Shown: positions 1 through 9,044, counted from the first letter of the stretch. The stretch: 20,929 bases of DNA from Catenaria anguillulae PL171 (GCA_002102555.1 MCFL01000364.1:1-20929); one strand, 5' to 3'. Notes: generated from the sequence alone by a model not told the origin. Program-made: numbers and translations.

Positions 1-91
1 TGGCGGATGTAACCCGGCATTCGGCTGGTCGATTGGAGATGGGTGAGGCGATTGGGGTGGAACACGGAATTATGTATGCGCAAGTTAGAGG

Positions 92-99
92 TATAAAAA
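92..99 (+). promoter_or_regulatory. TATA box (TATAAAAA) of the small plus-strand ORF
   Basis: The motif TATAAAAA lies 106 nt before the ATG at 205. The same spacing (85-115 nt) is seen for four other genes in this window, which supports both the box and the chosen start. The assignment rests on motif and spacing only. Confidence 0.5.
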
Positions 100-204
100 T
101 CCATTCTCGACTGTCTGTCTATTTTCGTCATATGACGTGTATCTCTTTAGGCACATGAGCGAGGAGTCGTCAACTCGTAGGCCGCGGACAGGGACCGTCA
201 CACC

Positions 205-528
205 ATGCAGCTTCGCTGCGACGACAACGCCTTCGTCGCTACCTACTCGGCGCCGCAACCTGCAACTGGTGCTGCGGGCGGGCACGAATTCGGCTTGACG
301 GTTGAAGCACGGGAGGCCAATCGCAGCTCGGCTCCCTCTTTGCCCGCAATCCGACAAGGCGCCGAGCTGCACCTGCCTCATGTTTTCTCGAGATGGGCTT
401 TGTCTCCATATCCTAACGGTGTTGCGGCGGCTTGGGATTCCTTTGCAGCCGGATTGGCCGTGCGTGATCGACTTGGCATATGTACGCCCGCCATGCTGGG
501 CGCCCTGCGCAGAATGCCCCGGCGCTAG
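205..528 (+). CDS. Small hypothetical protein, 107 aa
   Basis: I do not recognise the product. The reading frame starts with ATG at 205 and ends in TAG. It favours G/C at third codon positions like the firm genes of the window, and a TATA box sits at the expected distance upstream. The protein has an Ala/Gly/Arg-rich middle and no visible signal peptide, membrane segment or metal-binding motif. It could be a short single-exon gene or the first exon of a longer one, but no downstream exon is apparent because the next kilobase holds a retroelement fossil on the other strand. A 155-aa ORF on the minus strand over the same bases looks less coding-like. Existence of the gene is plausible but unproven. 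Confidence 0.35.
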   Translation: MQLRCDDNAFVATYSAPQPATGAAGGHEFGLTVEAREANRSSAPSLPAIRQGAELHLPHVFSRWALSPYPNGVAAAWDSFAAGLAVRDRLGICTPAMLGALRRMPRR

Positions 529-870
529 CGCTTGCGTGTGCATTGTGCGCAAACGTCAAGTATGATGTCGTTGTGGGGAATGGAGCGAATGAGTGCATGT
601 GGATGACCAAGAATGCATTGATGCTAGATTTATTGCTTGTTTTCATATGGAACAAAAACAAACTTAAACAATCCGCTGTTGTTATCATGACCCCTGCCTC
701 TACAAGCGAGAACCGAAAAACCACGGAAAGGGGTGGCAGTACAGGGCGGGAACACGCGAAACAAAACAAGAGACAAAAGATTCAAAGGAAAGGGAAAAGC
801 ACCCAAGACAGCATCAAACAACCGCCAATATGTCAGCCAAGCAAGCAAGAAGCAAGGGTGGGTGGGTGGG
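529..870. other. No gene recognised
   Basis: This stretch is relatively A-rich (about 640-840). A plus-strand ORF runs through it into the antisense of the DIRS fossil and looks spurious. If the fossil once extended this way, the recombinase part expected there is not recognisable. The only distinct motif is a run of four GGG tracts at 856-870. Confidence 0.4.
856..870 (+). repeat. GGGT tandem repeat, perfect G-quadruplex motif
   Basis: Four GGG tracts are separated by single T residues. This is the simple parallel G-quadruplex consensus with one-base loops. It abuts the downstream edge of the recognisable DIRS remains. Confidence 0.8.
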
Positions 871-2440
871 TCACTCCCCGATCCATGATCGCCGCCAAGA
901 CAAACGCCACTCAAGGACGCCGCGCGACGTTGGCAAGCTCTGGTGGAAATGCACCAGCGGAGACCAAGTCGCCAATGCAGGCAACCACTGCGGCTGCTCG
1001 GTCGCGGGCTCAAGCAGCAACGGAATCCATATCGCTGACGCCCATGCCAGCGTCACTAAGACCAGCTCCTGCACCCTCATCTCCCGAATCCGAGCCACCA
1101 CACGAGGGATGAATCGAGGCGGAGGAAACGTGTAACCTGCCACTCGTGGCCAATGTTGTTGCGCAAATGCGTCAATCGCCGCCGCCTGCGGATCCGGGGC
1201 CATTGTCCAATACCTCTCGCAAAGGCGATTGCTCGCCGACGCGAACATGTCGACCACGCGCGGGCCCCACCAATGCTTGATTGCCCAGAAAGCATTCGGG
1301 CGCAATCCGTACTCGTGGTTGTCGAATTGCCGCGATGCTACGTCCGCCGCTGTGTTCTGTACGCCTGGACTGTATTTCGCTCGTAGACGCACGCGATGCC
1401 ACATGCACAGGTCCCAAATCGCCTTGGCAAGCGCGAGCAAAGCCACGAAGTATGCCTGCCCTGCTTGTTGACAAACGTGACGGCGGTCACGTTGTCCCCG
1501 ACGGCTGCACCACCACGAACAGGTTGATGGACAAGTGCGCGTCTGCCAATAAGCACTCCTCGATCGTGCCCTTGTCCAGCAAGCCTGCCAACGGCTCGTC
1601 AATGAGCTTGACATCCTCCTCTGATGAGTTGAATGGAACTGTGGGGCTCATCCGAGGCGACGCCCGCATAAAGTCCCACGTCGCGCCCCTCCCCATCCAC
1701 TGAGCTGCCGACAGTCCGCACCTCTTGCGCCACTTGCTCGCGCAGGCGCCTATGTTGCCGCCCATCATCGCTGGGGCCACATCCTGAGACCCAGGTGCTC
1801 TCACGGCTCCACTACTGGTGCTGGGCTGGTTGGGCTGCGTGCTCACCGTGCCGCGCGGCGGCAATGAGGGCACCGTCGCGGCGGTCGGCGCGCCACTCGC
1901 CGAGTTGCTCGGCAAAGTTGTCGCCAAAGAGGGGTCCGTTGCCCGGGCTGACGAGCTTGATGTCCCGGGTGAAGGTGTCGGGGAGCTTGAGCGACGAGGC
2001 GAGTTCCTTGCGATGGTCGAGCTCGACGTGCTCAACTGAGCGTTTGAGGAAACTGAGGAGACGAAAGATGTCTCCATGGAGCATGCCGACGGTTTTGAGG
2101 AGCTGTTACTCTTGGATGGCGCCGTCGACCTGGTCAGGAATTTCAGCGTCCACCGCAAGCCCACAACAAATGGCCACGGCGACACCGGCGTCGTCTCGAT
2201 CAGCGTGGTTGTCGTCAGCAGCACAACGGATCGTGTGGAGCCGCCAGTTTATGACGGCGAGCGCCCGTTGTAGTTCAATGAGGTCGGACTGGTGGTCCCG
2301 TCGGAGCGAGTCAAGTTTGGTGACAGTGACCTCCTTCTTGGCAATTACGTGGTTGGAAAAGAGCGCCTCTTGTGGAAGATATCTTTGTTGATGGCGGTCG
2401 AACTGCTTGATTCGGAGACTTCTGGATGGACTTGATCTGC
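871..2440 (-). mobile_element. DIRS-type retroelement fossil (gag-like, start of RT, RNase H-like parts)
   Basis: This is a tyrosine-recombinase retroelement relative (DIRS group) read on the minus strand. The strongest part, about 871-1490, carries the RNase H-like region and the C-terminal stretch typical of DIRS polyproteins: a NKQG motif, then ADVASRQFDN, then WWGPRVVDMFASA followed by DAFAQQHW and a Trp-rich end. Upstream, about 1490-1760, is the start of the reverse transcriptase domain with a motif like LAGLLDKGTIEE. About 1810-2440 holds a gag-like region with charged helical sequence and a following Ser/Pro-rich stretch. The copy is clearly broken and incomplete, with at least several breaks. 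Neither a recombinase gene nor terminal or split direct repeats could be recognised, so the outer limits are approximate. It looks old rather than recently inserted. Confidence 0.83.
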
Positions 2441-3812
2441 TTGGACAAGGTAGCCGAGGAGGGCCATGGCTCGCAAGTTGGGTTTGGAGTGGTCAGCAGA
2501 GGAATGATTTGGCAAGCTGATGTAGATGGGCCACAGCGCTCGCTTGTTGTAGATCTGCGAATAGGGTAGAAGCCCAGAGGGGTCAGCGAATACTTGCAAG
2601 GGAATCCGGGTTGCGAGCAAACAAGCAAAAGGCGCCGCACCTGCGTCTTATCGGAAGAAATAATGATGGGCAGCATCAACTTACCATCCGTTCCACACTG
2701 CGCTTGTGCATTGGCCCACGCATCCCAGTGTGCAACTTGGAGTATACACTTGCTTGGGTGTTTTGCCATCGGGCCTAGTTTACACGCGTGCCTCTGCCGG
2801 CGGCGTAATATCCCCTGCCAAATGGACTTGCCTCACCAGCCAGCTGATGCACTCGATCACGCCACGGTGCACAAATGCATAGTCTCGGCCGTCCTTGCCG
2901 TTGATAGGGAAACACGAGGATGGGACGGCAAACGGACGTTCTTTGAAGAGACGCCGCATGGTTTTGCCAGACGGTAGCGAGTGCGCATGCGGGCCATACA
3001 TTCCGCCCGGCGTCCTCTTTGAGATTTGCAATCTCGGCGTCCAATAGCCTGCCGCGCGAGTAGTTGAGAGCCCATTCAAACTTCTCTGCCGTCTTGAACG
3101 GGCCGTACGGATTCTCGGACAAGATCTTGTGGGAGAAAAATGGATCAGGAACAGGATCGCCGTCAAGTGGAACCAGTTTTGTGGTGCCCAGGGCTGCATG
3201 TTTGCCAGGTGGGAGTTTTGCGCCACGGAATGTCGGATGAGTTGGATCAGAAGATGGGGATGTTGGTCGCTGGTCACTGGTTTGCCCAGAATCAGCGCTG
3301 CCGTTGTCGTCCATGTCGTCGGAATGGTCGAGGTTTGACGAGCCGGGGTCGGTACCATCGCCGCCGCCGCCGCGTGTGGTTTATGTTTGATGACGATGTC
3401 GTGTGCAGCAAGATGGTCGACGGAGGTGGTTGAGGAGGCGGGCCGGCGGGATATTTGGGATGCCGGTAGCGGTGAGAGAGGCCGAGCGTCCGGTCAGCGG
3501 GTTGCAGAAACGTTTGAAGGAGACTGAGCTTGGGACCCTTGCAGGACGGAGCGGGGCGATTGAGCCCATTCCCGTTGAGGAAGCCTGCGCCGCATTTGGA
3601 GCACTGGATGATTGGCTTCGGGGGTGCGTCCACGGTGGAGTAGTGCGCAGCGGGAACAACGCAAGGTGCGCTGAGAGGTCAAGAGTATCGACAGGCAGAT
3701 GACACGGGGGCCGTAGTTGTTGCTGAAGGGACGACAACTGAAATGTCGGCTGCAGCGGATTGTCAAACGGCGGCTTTGGGGCAGCGGGGCGCGTCGACGT
3801 ACGCGGCGCCAA
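2405..3812 (-). mobile_element. Plavaka-type (CACTA-related) DNA transposon remnant, transposase gene
   Basis: Read on the minus strand, several Plavaka transposase landmarks occur in the right order. An N-terminal zinc-finger-like stretch begins near 3603 (CSKCGAGF, then GLNRPAPSC; the usual His after GLNR is Pro). Next come an acidic linker, NPYGPFKTAEKFEWAL near 3113, a VIECISWL motif near 2830-2860, and PIIISSDKTQ ending at 2641. After an intron at 2555-2640 (GTGCGG...CAG, 86 nt) the protein resumes with IYNKRALWPIYI and then LLGYLVQ. The SSDKTQ/IYNKRALWP join matches the family's SDKTQ...AWPVYL region. The frame changes at a GCC-repeat tract near 3360-3375 and again around 2950-3000, so the gene is damaged. 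The catalytic C-terminal half is missing where the DIRS fossil begins. No terminal inverted repeats were found. Confidence 0.75.
2555..2640 (-). other. Intron inside the Plavaka-type transposase gene
   Basis: Minus-strand donor GTGCGG follows the codons for DKTQ, and acceptor TTCGCAG precedes IYNK. The length, 86 nt, lies within the range of the host introns (57-90 nt). The two flanking frames differ and only splicing joins the conserved motif, so the intron is well supported. Confidence 0.75.
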
Positions 3813-3973
3813 TCACCCAGGCCGGACAGTATTAATACATGACAAGAAGTTTAATTCATTGCTTAGGGTATCGTATGTGAGCCGAGGGCGAGTGCGGATT
3901 TCGTCAAGGTCCAGTGTCTCAGATCGTTGTGGAATGTTTAGTATGGGTCGATCAGCCTCATTCCCAGTCTCCA

Positions 3974-4619
3974 TCACTGATCACTGATCACTTGGTCAAT
4001 GTTCGCGCAGGCAGGTCTCTTGTCCAAGGCCTCTTCATCCAAGTCCAGCTCGTCGCTTGGCAACACGCTCCTGTGCCGTTCCGCGGCATCGAAATCGACA
4101 TCATCGAGTGGCATGCATTCCCATGGGCCAAAAGAATAGCGTCCCAGTCCAAGTCTTCTGGCGCCGGGCGCTCATTCCGAGTCCCGCCGCCACTCGCACA
4201 CGCCGGACTGCCGCCGGGGATCATTGCGGTCGTCGGACTTGGGCGACTCTGATTTGGACACGGACAGCGACGGCGATGACAAGATAGAGGTCGACGTGCG
4301 CCGAAATCGGCAGCCGTGGCAAAGCCAGTTGCCGCATCGCGATCGGAGAAAAAAAGACCATCATTCTTTACCGACATGCCGCATTGAGGAACGGCAACGG
4401 CAACGGCAACGAGCCGAACCGCGGCCCAGTGCATGATTTTGCGTGACGGGTTGGGGTCCGGCAAGAAGACCGCCGTAATGATGCCGCCAGTTGTTGGAGT
4501 TCGCAAGCATGAATGGAGATTGATCCTCTTGACGATGGAGTTACTTGGCCGGTGGCGGCTGCCGTGGCCCGAGGGTGCAAAGGGAAGTCGTACATGCGAG
4601 TCGAGCGGTCATGCTTCAT
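3974..4619 (-). CDS. Possible acidic-tailed hypothetical protein, exon structure unresolved
   Basis: I do not recognise the product. Several minus-strand stretches look coding. The N-terminal 25 codons start at ATG 4619 and lie about 85 nt after a TATATA box at 4704-4709. A G/C-ending stretch starts around 4506. A Ser/Lys/Asp-rich stretch reads SLSVSKSESPKSDDRND. The tail contains PLDDVDFDAAERH and DELDLDEEALDKR and ends in TGA at 3974. These segments lie in different frames, so introns, frame slips or decay must intervene and I could not place them securely. A hexamer repeat (CGGCAA) at 4391-4411 encodes an Ala/Val run. It may be a real gene with a disordered acidic C-terminus, or a decaying one. 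Confidence 0.35.
4391..4411 (+). repeat. CGGCAA hexamer repeat
   Basis: About three and a half copies of a CGGCAA unit occur in tandem. In the minus-strand reading they encode alternating Val and Ala. Confidence 0.8.
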
Positions 4620-4703
4620 GTTGTTGCGCAGCGTCCGTATGTTCTCAACATGGTTACGATGGACATGGAATGGGACACGCAGATACTTCTAATTCAATCA
4701 AGC

Positions 4704-4709
4704 TATATA
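4704..4709 (-). promoter_or_regulatory. TATA-like box (TATATA)
   Basis: TATATA lies about 85 nt upstream of the minus-strand ATG at 4619. The motif is nearly symmetric and could also serve the plus strand, where only a very short ORF follows, so the direction is inferred from the gene layout. Confidence 0.35.
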
Positions 4710-4850
4710 AGAATTATATGCAATCTAACAAATTGGAATCATGCCCATCACTAGAACTCGCCCGGATTCATTTTACCCACTCGACACTACCCACCGACGT
4801 ACTGCCCGTTCCTGCGACGGACACGTAGACATGCCGGGCTGCGGTTGTGA

Positions 4851-5348
4851 TCACTGCTGAGTTCCTGGCGGGTACGCTTGTTGCTGTTGTTGTCCCTCCT
4901 GACCCACCACGTTGGCATCCATGTTCACCACAGCTCCAGGCTTGTCTGGCACCTGTTGTTCTTGTTGATCAGCGGCTTGCTCGGCCGAATCATCGTTGTC
5001 TTGCTCCTTGTTCTGTTTGGCAATACACACGCAACAGCTCACGAGGACACCCACGACAATGGCTGCAATTTTGACTAAAAACAGGGAGGAAAAGCGTAGT
5101 TCGAGTTTAGTACGAGGACAACTGTTGGTGTTGGGGTAAAGGCGAAGGGGATGCGTACTGTAAAGCCAGGTGTTATCTTCATCGTCGTCGTCGCCGCCGA
5201 AGCTGCCGCCGCCGCCACGGCGCTTGCCGCCCTTGGGCAAGGCCAGCACGAGGGATGGGGTCACGGCAATGCCAACGAGCATGTACAAGATTGCGACAAG
5301 GAGCTGGGAACGCTGAATGGCGGACAGCTTGAATTGGAATGCGGACAT
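4851..5348 (-). CDS. Small single-pass membrane protein with signal peptide, 137 aa, two exons
   Basis: The family is not recognised. Exon 1 runs 5348-5159 and exon 2 runs 5074-4851, with an 84-nt intron (GTACGC...TTTTAG) between them. The N-terminus has a hydrophobic segment ending LVLALP (about residues 15-37) that fits a signal peptide. Next come a basic/Gly stretch, an acidic DDDDED run, a membrane segment rich in Ile, Val and Cys (about residues 65-82), and a Gln/Asp/Glu-rich tail ending in a short poly-Gln run. This predicts a type I membrane protein with a short outside part and a cytosolic tail of about 55 residues. An in-frame ATG at 5471 lies upstream of the TATA box at 5446-5451, so 5348 is the better start. 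The intron length is a multiple of three and has no stop, so its retention would insert 28 residues. Confidence 0.72.
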   Translation of the reverse strand: MSAFQFKLSAIQRSQLLVAILYMLVGIAVTPSLVLALPKGGKRRGGGGSFGGDDDDEDNTWLYSTHPLRLYPNTNSCPRTKLELRFSSLFLVKIAAIVVGVLVSCCVCIAKQNKEQDNDDSAEQAADQQEQQVPDKPGAVVNMDANVVGQEGQQQQQAYPPGTQQ

Positions 5349-5445
5349 GGCAGTGGATTGGATATTTGATTCGAAGAGGTGGTGGTGGTGGTATAGGGAA
5401 TTGAGATGCTTCCGTCTCTCGTTGGCGAATGGGGTGTGCTTGACC

Positions 5446-5451
5446 TTTATA
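5446..5451 (-). promoter_or_regulatory. TATA box (TATAAA) of the membrane-protein gene
   Basis: TATAAA on the minus strand lies 98 nt before the ATG at 5348. It rules against the longer ORF starting at 5471, which would begin upstream of the box. Confidence 0.6.
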
Positions 5452-6433
5452 GCCCGGTCGACTACATACATTGCTGTTGCGCAAGCATGACTCGATGGGC
5501 ACCCAGGTCTTCACCACCGTGTGCGGTTGGCATTCTGTCAAACACAGTGACAGTAGTGACAGTGACTCGACAAAACATGAAACGCATTGTTTATCGTGCC
5601 AGCCATGGAGCTGGATCACGCCGGCGCCGACAATCCGTGGATATTCGGCGACACCATATGGCGTGCATGATTTGATGCATGCTGAGCGGCTGAAAGGCGC
5701 AGCGGTTTACACACGCAGTCGGTTTCAGGTTTCAGGTTATTGGAGGACTTGATTTCGCGACCTGGGACAGTCTGACTCACGCAAGTCGCACCAGCAGGTT
5801 ACACTTTTCCACGCTCTTCAGCTTGCCATGGCCACCAAGAGTAGCCATGCCGCGCTGGGCAGGGGTACCCCTTCTTGAGACAAGTCTCTCTCACCAACCT
5901 CGGGATCTTGCAACCGATGATGCATTTCATTTGCTTCGACACGTACATTCGGCCTGCTGATTTTCTGTCTGACTATCTCGCAGGCTTTGCACACGACGAC
6001 TTGGTGACTGCCTTGGTTGACTGACATGTGAGACATGGAACCGTGGAGTCTCACCGGATCACGACCGGTTCTCAGCCATAAAGGCATTTACACTGCAGCC
6101 CGTATACCAAAGAGGTTGGTGTGAACAGATTGAGTGAATGCTGACGGAAAGGTATGACAGGTAAGCCGTGAAGCTCACGGTCTCCACGGCCCAAGGGTTT
6201 CAGTCCTGAGCCTGTTCCCTGAAAAATGTTGGGCCCACATGCATTCCGTTCAAGAACACACGCACACCTACATTCCCGACATGAGCTTGAACCACAACAT
6301 TGACCAATAGGGCAACAATTGAGGACCAAAAACAACCTGCAGCTTTCACCGCTCATCAATGATGCCATGATCTTTCCACTTACACACTCGAACGGTACAC
6401 CGTCACTGCGACAACCGACACCCATGTCATATG
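5452..6433. other. Intergenic stretch, no gene recognised
   Basis: No ORF here shows family resemblance or convincing codon use. The first part (to about 5570) is probably promoter of the membrane-protein gene and contains three GTGAC units within 20 bases at 5547-5566. The ORFs at 5818-6087 and 6072-6467 (minus) look like chance frames. Confidence 0.45.
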
Positions 6434-6646
6434 TCATGGCCACCGCCGCCAACTCGCTCCTCGCCATTTCGCTGCCGGCACCAGCGCTCCCACTCGTCTT
6501 TGGCGCAGGCTTGCGTAGCTACTACAGTATGCAGCCACCTCGAGCTGGACTGCCAGCCCGCCCACTGAGACTTGATGAAAAGCAGCTTGCGACTTCTCGA
6601 GGACGGCGCGTAGATCTGAGAAGCGCACGCTGGCACGAGTTACCAT
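6434..6646 (-). CDS. Possible small ORF or orphan exon, 70 aa
   Basis: This minus-strand frame starts with ATG 6646. It shows G/C-ending codons and a helix-like stretch (ASVRFSDLRAVLEKSQAAF). No promoter or splice partner was established. It lies about 330 nt beyond the stop of the upstream hypothetical gene and could be a separate small gene, an alternative last exon, or chance. Confidence 0.2.
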   Translation of the reverse strand: MVTRASVRFSDLRAVLEKSQAAFHQVSVGGLAVQLEVAAYCSSYASLRQRRVGALVPAAKWRGASWRRWP

Positions 6647-6857
6647 AGGTACTCAGTATCTGATCCCTGGCATGGAGGTGTCGACTATTGCCTTGACGTG
6701 GAGGCTGGTCGATGGGTTGGTTGGGTTGCATGGCGGGGCAATTTCAGCATACTCATAAGTGAGGTGGTATCTGCGGAGCAATGGGATTGCTTCGCCAAGC
6801 CACAGGGAAAACATCCAATACACAACCTTCAAAGCGGACAAAAACAAATGCCACTCG

Positions 6858-6860
<3 letters not shown>

Positions 6861-6907
<47 letters not shown>

Positions 6908-6914
6908 ACACACA
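6861..6914 (+). repeat. CA dinucleotide microsatellite
   Basis: About 21 uninterrupted CA units are followed by one TA and six or more further CA units. The tract lies about 65 nt beyond the stop codon of the minus-strand hypothetical gene, so it would fall in that transcript's 3' region as a TG repeat. Confidence 0.95.
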
Positions 6915-6978
6915 AGAAACATCGCAAGCGTCCACTTACCTCTCAAACACGAACCCTGGCCAACACATTTCATGGAGC

Positions 6979-8775
6979 TCACTCGTCCAATCCCAACTCC
7001 GACAACTCGACCCCTCCAACCACACGCTCCAACGGGGCATCAAGCGCTGCTTGGGCAATTGTGGCGCTAACGATCTCGGCGTCGCTCGTGTGATCTTCCA
7101 CTGCAGCTGGGGCGTCCGCCAGCTGTGTCGATTGTGCGGTGGGTGAGGATGATCGGTTACTCGATCCGGACGGACCGCTGCTGCTGCTGGAGGTGGTGCC
7201 AGACGGCGACGAGTCGCTGTCCGGGCTGAGGATGAGCCGCGCGGTGGCCATTTGCTGGAGCATGGCGGGCGTGGCGAGCAAGTCGTTCAGGGACGCGAGC
7301 TCGAGGGCATGGAGGGTGTGTGAGGTCGTTGACTATTGGGTCAAGGTGGCAAGCCGATGCCGCAAGTAGTCGTTGAGGAGCGAAAGCACTTGGTACCACG
7401 AGTTAATGTGGCCGCGCTCATGTCGCTCCACCCACTCAAACATGCCGTCCACGGATTCCTCTGAGACATCGATCCCATGCTCTCGCAACAACACGCCAAC
7501 AACGTCTTGCCGCACCGTATACAAAAGCATGTACCCGATGCGCACCGGATCCTTGGTCTTCATGGACGCAATTCGCTCGCTGGCGTTGGTTGCCGCGCGC
7601 AGCGCAAGTCGCGGCGAGCATGGATCCTCCGCGCCAAACATGTGGCCGGCCTGCTGGACGCCAAGGATCCATGGAGTTGACAACCAAGCCGTGAAGTTGG
7701 CGAGCTCGACCAGGCAGTCGCGGCGGTCCTTGTCGTCCTCGGCCAAAATCCACTCAAAACACTCTGGCACACCAACTTGCACTTGGCCGGCCTCGATCGC
7801 GCGCTTGATCGTGCGCATGAGGCAGCAGTACATGCGCCGACGATCGGGCTCGATGGGCGCCCACGAGACAGTGAGGGGCGCTAGGGCGTGCGGGCATGGA
7901 GGGAACGAACGGTATGGTTGTACAAGTGCGCGTTGGAGTGGGCGCGTGGTGGTTGAGCGCGTGAGTGTTGGTGGATGAGTGCCGGCGGAAGAAGCGTGCG
8001 CCGATGGCGTCGCAGCCGGAAAGGTAGCCGGCGATGAGGCGAAACGAGCGAGTGCTGGCGGTTCGAGCGACTCGGTCTTGGCCGCGGCGAGTTGGCGTGT
8101 GCCACTTGCGCGACTGCCGGAAACAAGCGGCGTGCGCTCAGCAGACCACGGAAACACCAAGTAGGCCATCCGCGGATGATTCTCGTTTGTGGGAACCGGG
8201 TAAATTGGAGTGACAGTTTGACCAGCAAAGGTGACAGCTTGGCCTTGGGCGTGAGCGTGGAAGATGCGGTCGGCTGCTACGCGCAGTGCCTTGGGCCAGG
8301 TTGAGTCGGCTCCTCCACCCCTTGGCAACAGTGTCGTCACAAGTTGCTCGAGCGGGAGGAACATGCGATCAAGAGTCGATGTGGGTAGTGTGGGCATGAG
8401 ACAGGCAGGCATGGGAACCGACAAGTTTGGTTGCTGAGAGGCAAATGACTCGAAGTCGTCAAGGAACCGGGAGTAATCTGGGTGGGACGGTGCGTGCAGC
8501 CAAAACTCCTTGTCGGGATTGGGAGTCGGTCCCGAGAGACGGGCGGTGGAGGAGCGTTGGTACTGGTATGCGAGAGTATGGACTGCAGCACCTGCGGCAA
8601 CGTCGAGGGCCGCCGCAGGCGTGGAAGCGGACGTTAGCAAGGCCCCAGGAGTCAACGATTCGGACATGATCGTGGCCGATGATGCGGAATGCGACATGAT
8701 GGAGGCGGAAATAAGAGAAGAGTAGAGAAGAGCAGTGTTGGATTGAGGGCCGGGGTCGAGTTGACCGAGATGCAA
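6979..8775 (-). CDS. Hypothetical protein, about 579 aa, two exons
   Basis: I do not recognise the family. Exon 1 is 8775-7390 (462 codons). A 57-nt intron lies at 7389-7333 (GTGCTT...AATAG), and exon 2 runs 7332-6979 to a TGA. Without splicing the frame stops at the TAG that forms the intron's last three bases. The downstream frame is the same and clearly coding (ELASLNDLLATPAMLQQM), so splicing is the better reading. The N-terminus is Ser/Ala/Thr-rich; in-frame Met codons at 8697 and 8667 are alternative starts, but TATAAG at 8885-8890 lies 110 nt before 8775. The middle (about residues 240-300) is Pro/Thr/Ser-rich and probably disordered. The part from about residue 310 to 460 looks globular and helical with several Trp and Cys. 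The C-terminus has a poly-Ser tract and an acidic end. No catalytic motif or membrane segment was seen. Confidence 0.65.
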
Positions 8776-8884
8776 GGATGCGAGAACACGCAGCTTGATA
8801 GCTTTTTGCCTGGCCGTGGTGTGGTCATGCGTTTGAGCCCCAGGTCCACTTGAATTGAATGCAATTGCTCCATCTCATCGTGTC

Positions 8885-8890
8885 CTTATA
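8885..8890 (-). promoter_or_regulatory. TATA-like box (TATAAG) of the 579-aa gene
   Basis: TATAAG on the minus strand lies 110 nt before the ATG at 8775, matching the spacing of other genes in the window. Confidence 0.5.
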
Positions 8891-9025
8891 GTAATTACAC
8901 TTGCATTCGGTCATGTCGGGCTATCGTAGCAAAAGTGGAGCCGGCAAGAGCCAGCGACAAACGTTAACGTTGTGATCTTGGCGGCGTGCCGAAACGCGTC
9001 ATCGGCCATGAACGCTTCTGCCTAC

Positions 9026-9044
9026 TGACGTGGGCCGGTGACGT
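9026..9044. promoter_or_regulatory. Paired TGACGT sites in a divergent promoter
   Basis: TGACGT occurs at 9026-9031 and again at 9039-9044, 13 bases apart, between the minus-strand gene at 8775 and a plus-strand TATA at 9098. TGACGT is the half-site core of CRE/bZIP-type elements. Factor binding is inferred from the motif only. Confidence 0.4.

Noticed and set aside
480-1112. 210-aa plus-strand ORF
   Set aside because: Its second half is the antisense of the DIRS RNase H-like region, and its composition is low-information.
1812-2391. Plus-strand 198-aa and shorter ORFs
   Set aside because: They are antisense shadows of the DIRS gag-like region, which makes better protein sequence on the minus strand.
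5349-5471. Longer N-terminus of the membrane protein starting at 5471
   Set aside because: The start lies upstream of the TATA box, and the signal peptide would then be buried about 60 residues in.
6698-7146. Overlapping plus-strand ORFs with poly-His/Thr or poly-Thr/His tracts
   Set aside because: They exist only because the CA repeat is open in every frame; they are antisense to the 579-aa gene and its 3' region.
7333-7335. Stop-codon readthrough (TAG) in the 579-aa gene
   Set aside because: A 57-nt intron with a locally typical donor and phase-0 ends removes the TAG, so readthrough is not needed.
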